This document shows positions 17,689 to 26,517 of a stretch of DNA of 64,000 nt, piece after piece. The number at the start of each line of letters is the position of its first letter. Position 1 is the first letter of the stretch. The notes beneath the pieces were generated by a model. That model ran no database searches and was not told the DNA's origin. It worked only from the letters and a program-made list of their open reading frames with translations. Origin of the DNA: GWF2-38-69 sp965228125 (lineage in GTDB: Bacteria; Verrucomicrobiota; Lentisphaeria; Victivallales; GWF2-38-69). The DNA is taken from contig OZ245791.1 of the NCBI GenBank assembly GCA_965228125.1, forward strand, positions 2,418,001-2,482,000, written 5' to 3'. Both the position numbers and the translations under genes were made by a program.

Positions 17689-17726
17689 AGCTAGCGCTGT
17701 TGACTAAAACAGCGTTAGCTTTTTTT
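17689..17726 (+). terminator. rho-independent terminator after the beta-amylase gene
   Basis: A 13-bp stem (AGCTAGCGCTGTT with AACAGCGTTAGCT, one G-U pair) with a 6-base loop is followed by seven T residues, 23 bases past the stop codon. Confidence 0.92.
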
Positions 17727-17809
17727 ATGCATTGAATTGAAGAAACACCTAGGTTATAAATTCTTAATCATAATCAAAACATAAAACTATAATCTTTAAT
17801 TTATAAGTT

Positions 17810-18325
17810 ATGTGCAACTCCTGTTCAAAAGAGAGCGTCATTGAAAAATATCCCGACAAGACAGCGGCACTCAATGAGTTTATTGATTCTCTGCCTTTAG
17901 GGGCGGATATAAAGAATAACCGTGGATTACTGATAAATTGCCTGCATAAGGCTCAAGGGATATTTGGTTATCTTCCAGAAGAAGTACAATTGTTTATAGC
18001 TGAAAAGCTCAGGCTCAATCTTAGCGACGTTAACGGTGTAGTCTCATTTTATTCTTTTTTTACTACTCAACCTCCTGGAAAATATAAAATAAATGTTTGT
18101 ATGGGCACAGCGTGTTTTGTTAAAGGAGCGGATAAAATTTTAACAGAATTCGAAAAGCACCTTGGAATCAAGGATGGACAAACTACAGAAGACTTGAAAT
18201 TTTCTTTTGGTGCTTTGAGATGCGTGGGAGCATGCAGTCTAGCCCCTGTTGTAACTGTTAATGACAAAGTGTATGCCAAAATGACGCCCAAAAGGGTAGG
18301 GGAAATAATAGAAAATTGTAAATAA
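17810..18325 (+). CDS. NuoE-like [2Fe-2S] subunit of formate dehydrogenase
   Basis: Small electron-transfer subunit of 171 residues, thioredoxin-like ferredoxin fold. An N-terminal helical part (25-75) precedes the cluster domain. The four cluster cysteines are in CMGTACFVKGA (two) and CVGACSLAP (two), as in NuoE and HndA/HydC. The N-terminus has an extra CNSCS. It is the first gene of a three-gene operon: the NuoF-like gene begins 17 bases later and the catalytic subunit follows. In that setting it carries electrons between the flavin subunit and formate oxidation. Confidence 0.92.
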   Translation: MCNSCSKESVIEKYPDKTAALNEFIDSLPLGADIKNNRGLLINCLHKAQGIFGYLPEEVQLFIAEKLRLNLSDVNGVVSFYSFFTTQPPGKYKINVCMGTACFVKGADKILTEFEKHLGIKDGQTTEDLKFSFGALRCVGACSLAPVVTVNDKVYAKMTPKRVGEIIENCK

Positions 18326-18342
18326 CTTTTGGGAAAGATATC

Positions 18343-20193
18343 ATGATAAGCAGTTTTAAAGAGTTTACTTTATTCGCAGATACTGTTAAGCAGAAGTATT
18401 CGATGAAACCTGATATTAGCATTTTAGTATCTTTGGGAACATGCGGAATAGCTGCAGGAGCGCTTCCTGTACATGAAAATTTAATAGAGGAAATTCAGAC
18501 TAATAAGCTTGATTGCAAAGTTGAGATTATTGAGGTCGGATGCATGGGGCTTTGCTTCTGTGAACCAAATGTTGAAGTTTTATACAAAAGGACTAATAGA
18601 AGTGTTATTTATGGTAATGTAAGAAAAGATGATGTGCCAAGGATAATTCAGAGCCTTGCTGACAATGAGCCCAAAGGCATTGATGTTATTGAAAAGTCAT
18701 GGTATTACCCTGAAATAGAGGAAAAGCCACAAGGTGTTTATCAGGCTAAGATCGCATTGAGAAATACTGGGCGGATTAATCCTGAACTTCTTGAAGAGTA
18801 CATAAATAACTCGGGATATATGGCATTGGCTAAAGTCCTTAGTTCTATGTCTGCTCAAGAGGTAATTAAAGAAATAACTATCTCGGGATTGAGAGGAAGG
18901 GGTGGTGGCGGATTTCCAACAGGCAAGAAATGGGATTTTGCGGCGACGCAGAAAAATGATATTAAATATGTTATATGCAATGCTGATGAAGGCGATCCTG
19001 GAGCGTTCATGGACAGGGCGGTACTAGAAGGCGATCCACACTCGATTCTTGAGGCTATGGCTATTGCCGGATATGCGATTTCATCTAATAAGGGTTATAT
19101 CTACATAAGAGCAGAGTATCCGTTAGCTATAAAGAGGCTTCAGATAGCTATAGAGCAAGCATCGAATATCGGTTTGCTCGGGAAAAATATTATGGGGTCG
19201 GGTTTTGATTTTGAAGTTGAACTTCGTTATGGTGCCGGTGCATTTGTCTGTGGAGAAGAGACAGCGTTGATTCATTCGATAGAAGGCCTAAGAGGAATGC
19301 CGACAAATAAGCCTCCGTTTCCTGCTGTAGAAGGGGTGTGGGCTAGGCCGACAATAGTCAATAATGTAGAGACATTTGCCAATGTATGCCCGATAATCAG
19401 GAAAGGCGCATTGTGGTATAAAAAAATAGGAACGGAAGGTTCATCTGGAACTAAAGTTTTTGCCCTTGCCGGAAAGATATCCAAAGTTGGACTCATTGAA
19501 GTGCCCATGGGTACGAAATTAAGAGATATTATTTACAATGTGGGCGGAGGAATTATGGACGGCAAAGAGTTTAAAGCCGTTCAAACTGGTGGGCCGTCAG
19601 GTGGCTGCATAACAAAAGACTATTTGGATACACCAATAGACTATGAGACGCTCAAAGCTTTAGGCTCAATGATGGGGTCAGGCGGTATGATAGTCATGGA
19701 TGAGGATGACTGTATGGTTGATATAGCCAAGTTCTTTCTTGACTTTACCGTAGATGAATCATGCGGAAAATGTACTCCATGCAGAATCGGGGGCAAGCAC
19801 ATGTATGCCATCCTTGAAAAAATCACCAGAGGAAGAGCATCGGAAGACGATCTAAAACTTCTTAAAGAATTGAGTGAAACCGTAAAATCTTCATCACTCT
19901 GCGGTCTGGGTATGACTTGTCCCAACCCCATTCTTTCAACAATGAAATATTTCGAGCACGAATACAAAGAGCATATCCATGATAAGAGATGCAGGGCTCA
20001 CAAATGTCCCGATTTGATTGCCTATACAATAGTCGATTACAAGTGTATTGGTTGTACAGTCTGTGCAAGGAAATGTCCTGTTCAGTGCATATCGGGAAGT
20101 ATCAAAGGGCCTCACTTTATTGACCAGTCCAGATGTGTTAAATGCGGCGAGTGCTTCAAATTCTGCAAGTTTAATGCTATAACGAGAACTTAG
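18343..20193 (+). CDS. NuoF-like NAD(H)/FMN subunit of formate dehydrogenase
   Basis: Flavoprotein of 616 residues that exchanges electrons with NAD. Domain order: an N-terminal thioredoxin-like [2Fe-2S] part (about 20-110; GTCGIAAG and EVGCMGLCFCEP), the NuoF core with the NADH/FMN glycine loop RGRGGGGFPTGKKW and NADEGDPGAFMDR, a [4Fe-4S] site ESCGKCTPCRIG, and a C-terminal two-cluster ferredoxin (CIGCTVCARKCP and CVKCGECFKFCK). This layout is that of HndC/HydB-type and bifurcating formate dehydrogenase subunits, so NAD is the likely partner. Electron bifurcation is possible but not shown. Confidence 0.93.
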   Translation: MISSFKEFTLFADTVKQKYSMKPDISILVSLGTCGIAAGALPVHENLIEEIQTNKLDCKVEIIEVGCMGLCFCEPNVEVLYKRTNRSVIYGNVRKDDVPRIIQSLADNEPKGIDVIEKSWYYPEIEEKPQGVYQAKIALRNTGRINPELLEEYINNSGYMALAKVLSSMSAQEVIKEITISGLRGRGGGGFPTGKKWDFAATQKNDIKYVICNADEGDPGAFMDRAVLEGDPHSILEAMAIAGYAISSNKGYIYIRAEYPLAIKRLQIAIEQASNIGLLGKNIMGSGFDFEVELRYGAGAFVCGEETALIHSIEGLRGMPTNKPPFPAVEGVWARPTIVNNVETFANVCPIIRKGALWYKKIGTEGSSGTKVFALAGKISKVGLIEVPMGTKLRDIIYNVGGGIMDGKEFKAVQTGGPSGGCITKDYLDTPIDYETLKALGSMMGSGGMIVMDEDDCMVDIAKFFLDFTVDESCGKCTPCRIGGKHMYAILEKITRGRASEDDLKLLKELSETVKSSSLCGLGMTCPNPILSTMKYFEHEYKEHIHDKRCRAHKCPDLIAYTIVDYKCIGCTVCARKCPVQCISGSIKGPHFIDQSRCVKCGECFKFCKFNAITRT

Positions 20194-20229
20194 GTTCAAA
20201 ACCAGGGCTATCTAATAGGAAAATCTGCA

Positions 20230-22962
20230 ATGAACGAGACTCTTAAGATTACGATTGACGGCGTTGATATAGAAGCATACAAAGGCGAAACTATTCTCGA
20301 CTCTGCTTTAAGGAATGGGATAAGTATTCCTAATTTATGTTATCATAATAAACTTTCATGCACAGGATCGTGTCGTATTTGTATAGTAGGATTGGAAGGC
20401 AGGCCAAATAATGTTCCGGCGTGTTCTACTAAAGTCGAAGAAGGAATGAAGATAACAGCTTTTAGCGAGAAGATAGAATCGGAAAGGAAAATTCTTCTTG
20501 ACCTGATACTCTCTATGCATAATGATGACTGTATAAATTGTGTTCAGGACGGGAAATGTGACTTGCAGGATCTTGCGTTTAAATATGATTTGGGGAGGGG
20601 TAATAGAAAGTTTCCTGAGATGTGGAAAGGAATGGAAGAATTTTCTGATGATTCATCTCAAGTTTTGGATTATGATGCCACAAAATGTATCCAATGCCAG
20701 AAGTGTGTTAAAGCATGTCAGGAGATACAGGGGAAAGGCATCCTGACCCTTAAAAACCGCGGAATAGCAACAGTGGTTTCGACTGGATATGGTAAATGGG
20801 CACAATCCAAATGCGATGGGTGCGGAGAGTGTGTACAAGTTTGTCCTGTAGGTGCTCTTACTATGAAGTTTGTATATACTGATGGGCAGCGTTTCAGAGA
20901 TAAAGATATAACCAATGTCACAAGGACCACTTGTCCGTATTGCGGAGTAGGGTGCCAACTTGATATATTTACTTCAGGAGAAGGCGGAATTGTAAAAGTT
21001 GAAGGATCTCTAGATGCTCCGAATTATGGTTCTACATGTGTGAAAGGGCGTTTCGGGCTTGACTTTGCAACGCATAAAGAGCGGCTTACAGTTCCGATGA
21101 TAAGAAAAGGGGGTAAGCTTGTCGAGTGTTCATGGAACGAAGCTCTAACATATGCAGCTAGCAAACTGAAGGATATTTTGGCTAAAGAAGGTGGAGCTGA
21201 TATGATAGGCGGCATGTCGTCGGCAAGATGTACCAATGAGGATAATTATGTTTTTCAGAAGTTTATGCGTGCAGTTATTGGCACAAATAATGTGGACCAT
21301 TGTGCTAGAATCTGCCATGGTTCTACCGTAGCAAGTATGCTTACCTCACTTGGCTCGGGCGCTATGACTAACCCAATAGTTGATTTTGAAAAAGCAGAAG
21401 TGATTTTAGTAACGGGTTCTAATACCACAGAAACTCATCCGGTGATATCTACGTACATTAAACGGGCTGTTCTGAAGAATAATGCAAAACTGATTGTTGT
21501 TGATCCCAGAAAAATAGACCTTACGAGGTACGCAGTTCTTTGGCTCAGACAGAAAAACGGGACAGATATTGCGTGGATTAACGGTATGATCCATGTGATT
21601 ATAAAAGAAGGTTTGCAAAAAAAAGATTTTATTTGCGACAGGGTAGAGGGGTATGAGAAACTTTGGCCGTCTGTGGAAAAATACACTCCTGAATATGTTC
21701 AGTCCATAACAGGCATCTCAGGAGAGAAACTGATCGAGGCTGCCAGAATCTATGCGAAAGCTAATGTGGCCAGTATAGCATGGACTATGGGTATAACCCA
21801 GCATGCGCATGGGACGGATAATGTGACAGCTCTTTCTAATCTTGCTCTTATTACGGGCAACTTTGGTAAGGAGGGAACGGGACTTAACCCGTTGCGAGGA
21901 CAGAACAACGTGCAGGGTGCCTGTGATATGGGGGCTCAATTTGATACCTATCCAGGCTATATGCGAGTGGACGATGAAGACTGTAGGAGAAGATTTGAAA
22001 AACTATGGCATGCAAACCTATCGCCTAACATCGGGCTTCCTCTCACCGAACTGATGGATGCGGCTCTGGGTGACAAAATAAAAGCCTTATACATAATGGG
22101 AGAAAATCCGGCTGTTTCAGAACCAGACAGCAATCATGTAATTGCCGCTCTTAAATCCTTGGAACTTCTTATAGTCCAAGACATTTTTCTTACAGAAACG
22201 GCTAAATACGCCCATGTTGTTTTTCCCGCTACATCGGCGATAGAAAAAAATGGGACTTTTACCAATACGGAAAGAAGAGTTTTGCCCGTTAGAAAGGTCA
22301 TTGAACCTAAAGGCGAGGCCAAAGATGACTGGTATATAATTCAGAAACTAGCAATAGCTATGGGTACATATTGGGATTACCAAAATTGGGAAGATGTTAT
22401 GAAAGAAATTAATATCGCTGTCCCACAATATGCTGGGATTATTCCTGACAGAATTAAAAACGGCGAGTCTATCCAGTGGCCTTGTCCGAATATTCAGCAT
22501 CAAGGTACGCCTATTTTACATACTGAAAAATTCACTAGGGGCAAAGGGTTGATATCAGTTGTTGAACACATTCCGCCTAAAGAGCCGCCATGTGCGGAGT
22601 ATCCGTTTGTAATGTCGACAGGGAGAATGTTGTATCATTACCATACAGGCACAATGACCAGAAAAAGTGTTTCGCTTAATAGTTATGCTGATAAACCTTA
22701 TTTCGAAATGAATCCTGAAGACATGAAGGAATTAGTAATCGCGGACAATGAGGAAGTCAGGGTTTATTCCAGGCGCGGGGAGATAATAGTTCGGGCTAAG
22801 GTTTCTGACAGAGTGCTGAAGAAGAATATTTTTGTACCGTTCCATTTCGCAGAAGCAGCGGCGAACAGACTGACTATTAACGCCCTTGATCCAAAATCTA
22901 AAATAGCTGAACTCAAAGTATGCGCCGTGAACATCACAAAAATCGGTTTAGTACCTCTGTGA
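20230..22962 (+). CDS. fdhA: formate dehydrogenase catalytic subunit, molybdopterin/tungstopterin, cysteine type
   Basis: Oxidises formate to CO2, or the reverse, at a Mo- or W-bis-pterin site. The 910-residue protein starts with a NuoG-like Fe-S region: plant-type [2Fe-2S] (CYHNKLSCTGSCRIC...CS), the His/Cys cluster DCINCVQDGKCDLQ and two [4Fe-4S] sites (CIQCQKCVKACQ and CDGCGECVQVCP). The catalytic domain follows, opening with TTCPYCGVGCQLD. The active-site motif reads VDHCARICHG: a cysteine stands where the E. coli FdhF motif has selenocysteine, followed by His. A C-terminal pterin-binding domain includes FVMSTGRMLYHYHTGTMTR. Third gene of the operon. Confidence 0.94.
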   Translation: MNETLKITIDGVDIEAYKGETILDSALRNGISIPNLCYHNKLSCTGSCRICIVGLEGRPNNVPACSTKVEEGMKITAFSEKIESERKILLDLILSMHNDDCINCVQDGKCDLQDLAFKYDLGRGNRKFPEMWKGMEEFSDDSSQVLDYDATKCIQCQKCVKACQEIQGKGILTLKNRGIATVVSTGYGKWAQSKCDGCGECVQVCPVGALTMKFVYTDGQRFRDKDITNVTRTTCPYCGVGCQLDIFTSGEGGIVKVEGSLDAPNYGSTCVKGRFGLDFATHKERLTVPMIRKGGKLVECSWNEALTYAASKLKDILAKEGGADMIGGMSSARCTNEDNYVFQKFMRAVIGTNNVDHCARICHGSTVASMLTSLGSGAMTNPIVDFEKAEVILVTGSNTTETHPVISTYIKRAVLKNNAKLIVVDPRKIDLTRYAVLWLRQKNGTDIAWINGMIHVIIKEGLQKKDFICDRVEGYEKLWPSVEKYTPEYVQSITGISGEKLIEAARIYAKANVASIAWTMGITQHAHGTDNVTALSNLALITGNFGKEGTGLNPLRGQNNVQGACDMGAQFDTYPGYMRVDDEDCRRRFEKLWHANLSPNIGLPLTELMDAALGDKIKALYIMGENPAVSEPDSNHVIAALKSLELLIVQDIFLTETAKYAHVVFPATSAIEKNGTFTNTERRVLPVRKVIEPKGEAKDDWYIIQKLAIAMGTYWDYQNWEDVMKEINIAVPQYAGIIPDRIKNGESIQWPCPNIQHQGTPILHTEKFTRGKGLISVVEHIPPKEPPCAEYPFVMSTGRMLYHYHTGTMTRKSVSLNSYADKPYFEMNPEDMKELVIADNEEVRVYSRRGEIIVRAKVSDRVLKKNIFVPFHFAEAAANRLTINALDPKSKIAELKVCAVNITKIGLVPL

Positions 22963-22978
22963 AAAATATCTAAACCAG

Positions 22979-22997
22979 CATCGAGAGCATCTTGATG
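22979..22997 (+). terminator. weak hairpin after the formate dehydrogenase operon
   Basis: An 8-bp stem CATCGAGA/TCTTGATG (one G-U) with a 3-base loop stands 16 bases past the stop. Only a loose TTATTGT follows, so it is a doubtful terminator. Confidence 0.35.
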
Positions 22998-23064
22998 TTA
23001 TTGTCATAAAGCTTAAACTTCTGTTTATTGATTCTAGACTTAATTATATCTGGGTTGATATAAA

Positions 23065-23163
23065 GTGGCATTAAAGTATAAGTTTTCTTTGTTTTTGCTG
23101 ATTATTATAGCGTTCAGTGCGCTAGTAGTCCTGTTTTCCTTACAGGGGAGTTTATGGGTATGA
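23065..23163 (+). pseudogene. stranded transmembrane leader of the HD-GYP gene
   Basis: A 32-codon GTG frame encodes VALKYKFSLFLLIIIAFSAL and a few more residues, a clear membrane-anchor helix of the sort that starts sensor proteins. It ends at a TGA overlapping the first codons of the HD-GYP gene in another frame. The simplest reading is that a once-longer membrane-bound HD-GYP sensor lost its periplasmic part by deletion and frameshift. It could also be a chance hydrophobic frame. Confidence 0.4.
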
Positions 23164-23822
23164 TGGATATGATAAAGAGTATTGACCACTCGCTCGAAGA
23201 TATTATTGACGAGAGGACTAAAGAACTTAAGCTTTCCCGGGAAGATACTATTTTAAAGTTTATCGAACTTGCAGAGAAAATGGATAATGACACATGTAAT
23301 CATACAAAAAGGATAGGGAAATATTCTAGGCTTTTTGCCTTAAAAAGCGGATTAGATAAATCGGAGGCGAAAATTATAGGGCAGGCCAGTCTGCTGCACG
23401 ATATAGGTAAAATCGGAATTGACGACCAGATATTGAGAAAACCCGGACAGCTTGATTTAGAAGAGTTCGAGATTATGAAAACGCATACTACGATTGGTGC
23501 CAAAATACTGGGGAACAGCGATACTATACTTTTGAGTACGGCTAGAGATATTGCTTGCTACCATCATGAACAATGGTGCGGAAAAGGTTATCCGTATGGA
23601 TTGTCGGGAGAAGATATACCTTTATCGGCAAGGATAGTTGCAATTGTAGATACGTTTGACGCATTACTTTCAGAAAGAGTTTATAAGCATTCTTGGACTC
23701 TTGATGAAGTTGTTGCTTATTTGGAAAACAATAAAGGTATTTTATTCGACCCTAACCTTATAGATGTTTTTATTGGGAACATTGATTTATTCGTAAAAAT
23801 AGAAAAAAAATACAATTATTAA
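23154..23822 (+). CDS. HD-GYP domain protein, putative cyclic-di-GMP phosphodiesterase
   Basis: The 222-residue product is nearly all HD-GYP domain. Metal ligands and signature residues are visible: the HD pair in ASLLHDIGKIGI, then the HHEQWCGKGYPYGLSGEDIP motif holding the GYP, and SARIVAIVDTFDALLSERVYK. Residues 1-45 form a charged helix (EDIIDERTKELKLSRE), like the linker between a membrane or HAMP segment and HD-GYP. No receiver or PAS domain remains. The domain predicts hydrolysis of cyclic-di-GMP, but no experimental link is visible. The start at 23154 may be a secondary one left after loss of an upstream sensor part. Confidence 0.85.
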   Translation: MGMMDMIKSIDHSLEDIIDERTKELKLSREDTILKFIELAEKMDNDTCNHTKRIGKYSRLFALKSGLDKSEAKIIGQASLLHDIGKIGIDDQILRKPGQLDLEEFEIMKTHTTIGAKILGNSDTILLSTARDIACYHHEQWCGKGYPYGLSGEDIPLSARIVAIVDTFDALLSERVYKHSWTLDEVVAYLENNKGILFDPNLIDVFIGNIDLFVKIEKKYNY

Positions 23823-23892
23823 ATTTTTTATGCTAAAAAAGGATGAAAAGATTCAAGGATATAAGCAAAGATGTTTTCCCTGAATCGAAACT

Positions 23893-25203
23893 ATGAACAC
23901 TTTTCAGCTCGCTTCCTACTTCAAAGAAGGGGAAAAGGATGTAAAGGATTTTTGTCAGGGATTGGAATGGGAAATTTTTGTAGTAAATAAAGAAACTTTC
24001 AAACAGATTTTATATGATGGTGCATATGGAGTATCATTCATCCTCAACGAACTAGGTAAAGAGTTAGGTCTTGAGCCCATATATGACAGGGGCAATTCAA
24101 ATTTAATTGGGCTTAGTAACAACAATTATAGCATTACACTTGAACCGGGCGGGCAAATTGAGCTTTCCGGAAGTAAGTTCAGAAATATCAAAGAAGCCGA
24201 GAACGAGTGTAAGAATTTTCTTTCTGTTCTAAGAGACATCTGTTCTAAATTTAATCTTGCTATAATGCCTGCGCCTTATCATCCGGTTTCTTCAGTTGAG
24301 GACGTTCCCACAATACCAAAGTCAAGATATTTGTTTTTGGATATATATCTCAAAAAATATGGGTTTACTCTTGCCGAGCATATGACCAAATTGACAACTT
24401 CTGTTCAGTCCTCCATAGATTACTCTTCCGAGTGCGATTTTGTCAGAAAATTAAGAACCATCAACTCCATATCGCCCATTTTTTCAGCTATCTACGCAAA
24501 TTCACCGATCGTCAGAAATTCCAGGAGTAACTATCTTTCTTATCGTGGAAATGTCTGGCAGCACACTGAGGGGCTGCGGAGTGGTTTGGTAAAAGGTGTT
24601 TTCAGTAATACATTCGGCTACAAAGAATATGCTGAAAATTTGGCCAAACTTCCTATAGTGGAGGGGTTGAATGGCGAAAAACCAGGCGCTCCTATAGGAC
24701 TGAGCTTTAAAAAATATATTGAGAAGACAGGAATGTTTAGCCCAAAGTGGTGGGAGAACCATATTTCGTTTTCATATACAGTTGTCAGAGCTAAAAAATA
24801 TATTGAAATAAGATGTTTTGATAATCAGAATACCATTGAAAGAGTGCTTAGTATTCCTGCCTTGATCAAGGGACTTTTCTATTCTTCTGACGAAATAATG
24901 GATGAAACTGCTAAAATAGGAAATAGATTCGGCAGGTCTGACTTTTACCATATCAAACATGCTGTCAACAGATATGCGCTTATGACTGTCTGGAAAGGCA
25001 ATTCCATTTTAGAGATGGCTCGTGAACTCTACAAACTATCTATGAAAGGCCTTGATAAATATTACCCATCTGAAACGAAATATCTTTTTCCTTTGGAGGA
25101 ATCCTTGTTTGAAACCAAGAAATCGCCTGGTAAAGTCCTTGCGGGTTTGTGGGATGAACGAGGCAGAAGTGTCTATAATATGAAAGATTTATATTTTATC
25201 TGA
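23893..25203 (+). CDS. glutamate--cysteine ligase, GCS2 (plant/EgtA) type
   Basis: ATP-dependent gamma-glutamyl ligase of 436 residues; the family condenses glutamate with cysteine. Motifs: GLEWEIFVV near residue 23 (catalytic Glu and metal), LEPGGQIELSGSKF (about 92-105), the TTSVQSSIDYSSE segment and EIRCFDNQ. No GshF-type fusion is present. The next gene starts 2 bases after its stop and encodes an ATP-grasp ligase, so the pair likely performs two consecutive ligations. The product could be glutathione or a different gamma-glutamyl thiol or peptide. The same fold also makes gamma-glutamylcysteine for ergothioneine (EgtA). Confidence 0.85.
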   Translation: MNTFQLASYFKEGEKDVKDFCQGLEWEIFVVNKETFKQILYDGAYGVSFILNELGKELGLEPIYDRGNSNLIGLSNNNYSITLEPGGQIELSGSKFRNIKEAENECKNFLSVLRDICSKFNLAIMPAPYHPVSSVEDVPTIPKSRYLFLDIYLKKYGFTLAEHMTKLTTSVQSSIDYSSECDFVRKLRTINSISPIFSAIYANSPIVRNSRSNYLSYRGNVWQHTEGLRSGLVKGVFSNTFGYKEYAENLAKLPIVEGLNGEKPGAPIGLSFKKYIEKTGMFSPKWWENHISFSYTVVRAKKYIEIRCFDNQNTIERVLSIPALIKGLFYSSDEIMDETAKIGNRFGRSDFYHIKHAVNRYALMTVWKGNSILEMARELYKLSMKGLDKYYPSETKYLFPLEESLFETKKSPGKVLAGLWDERGRSVYNMKDLYFI

Positions 25204-25205
25204 CT

Positions 25206-26510
25206 ATGTGTCCTACAGACCCTTTTCTTGAATACATCTCTCGCCGTGAATACTCTTCAAATAGGGAAATGTATTTTGATTTGCTAAAGTCTTCAAATGA
25301 TAAGTACGGCTATCTGATACCATCTCTCTATCATCCTTACATTATTTTTCACTCAGAATACAATGCACTTAAAATCCAGGTGGAAAAACTTTCAAAACTT
25401 TTAATGAGGGTGCCTGAACTATACCTTAAAGAGAGAAAAGTATCAGCCTTCTATGACTTTCCTGATGAGCTTAACGAATGGATTGCCATAGATCCTGGGT
25501 ATTCAATGCCAGTGCCGATTTCAAGATATGATGGTTTTTGGGATGGAGAGAATTTTAGATTTTGCGAATTCAATACAGATGGGACAAGCGGCATAAATGA
25601 CATAAGGATTTTAGACGATTCTTTTCTTTGTACTGACTTTGGGAAAGAAGCTGAGGATAAACTTAGACTTCATAGATTCGACCTTCCCAAATCCATTCTT
25701 GAGATTCTTATTAAAACGTATGGCGAGTTTGGCGGGAAAGGTATTCCTAATATCGCAATCACGGATTATACAGAAAAAGGCACTAGTGACGAGTTTCTTT
25801 TTTTAAGGGACTATTTTATCTCTGAGGGGTATCCGACGGAAATTTGCGATCTTAGGAATTTTGAACTCAAAAAGGACGGGCTTTGGCATAGCAATTTCAA
25901 AGTAGACCTAGTTTATAGGCGAGCTGTTACAGATGATATTATCTCTTATGCAAAAGAATCAAAGGTCTTTCTTGAGGCTTATAGAAAAAAAGCTGTATGT
26001 GTAGTCGGGCCTTTGCGGTCACATATAATTCACAGCAAAAAAACGTTTGCTTTTCTGTATAGTTCCTTGTCTGAAAAATACTTTAGTAGCTCAGAAATAT
26101 CTTTTATAAGAGGTGCTATTCCATGGACTTGTCTGCTTTCCAATTCAGATATTCCATTGAACGAGATAAACAAGAACAAGGACGAGTATTTTCTTAAACC
26201 ATATAATTCTTATGCCACGGCAGGAGTTGTATGTGGCGCCGACCTATCTCAGGAAGAGTGGCAAAAGGCTATTAACACCATCCTTGAAACTAAAGATGAG
26301 AGATATTTAATACAAAAAAAGATTGATATTCCACGTCATTCCTTTACAGTTGATGATTCGGGTTTAATAAGATTATTTAATGTAAAACTTGACCCCTATG
26401 TATTTGGTGGTAAATTTTGCGGTTTCTATACGAGAATATCTAATAAAAATATCATTGCTTTGAATCATCAGGGAATGTTAGTTCCGTGCTTTGTTTCAAA
26501 TGCGTTTTAA
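25206..26510 (+). CDS. glutathionylspermidine synthase-like ATP-grasp ligase
   Basis: A 434-residue protein resembling the C-terminal synthetase domain of glutathionylspermidine synthase, an ATP-grasp fold that forms amide bonds. Visible family motifs: RFCEFNTDGTSGIND (about 120-134), VDLVYRRAVTDD, VVGPLRSHIIHSKKTFAFL, the ATP-binding FLKPYNSYATAGVVCG and the final GGKFCGFYTRIS. The amidase (CHAP) domain of the bifunctional enterobacterial enzyme is absent. Pairing with a glutamate-cysteine ligase suggests it adds the third residue or an amine to gamma-glutamylcysteine, replacing GshB. The true acceptor cannot be told from sequence. Confidence 0.8.
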   Translation: MCPTDPFLEYISRREYSSNREMYFDLLKSSNDKYGYLIPSLYHPYIIFHSEYNALKIQVEKLSKLLMRVPELYLKERKVSAFYDFPDELNEWIAIDPGYSMPVPISRYDGFWDGENFRFCEFNTDGTSGINDIRILDDSFLCTDFGKEAEDKLRLHRFDLPKSILEILIKTYGEFGGKGIPNIAITDYTEKGTSDEFLFLRDYFISEGYPTEICDLRNFELKKDGLWHSNFKVDLVYRRAVTDDIISYAKESKVFLEAYRKKAVCVVGPLRSHIIHSKKTFAFLYSSLSEKYFSSSEISFIRGAIPWTCLLSNSDIPLNEINKNKDEYFLKPYNSYATAGVVCGADLSQEEWQKAINTILETKDERYLIQKKIDIPRHSFTVDDSGLIRLFNVKLDPYVFGGKFCGFYTRISNKNIIALNHQGMLVPCFVSNAF

Positions 26511-26517
26511 AGTTAAT

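Noticed and set aside
20230..22962. Selenocysteine in formate dehydrogenase
   Set aside because: The active-site codon encodes cysteine within CARICHG and no in-frame TGA is present.
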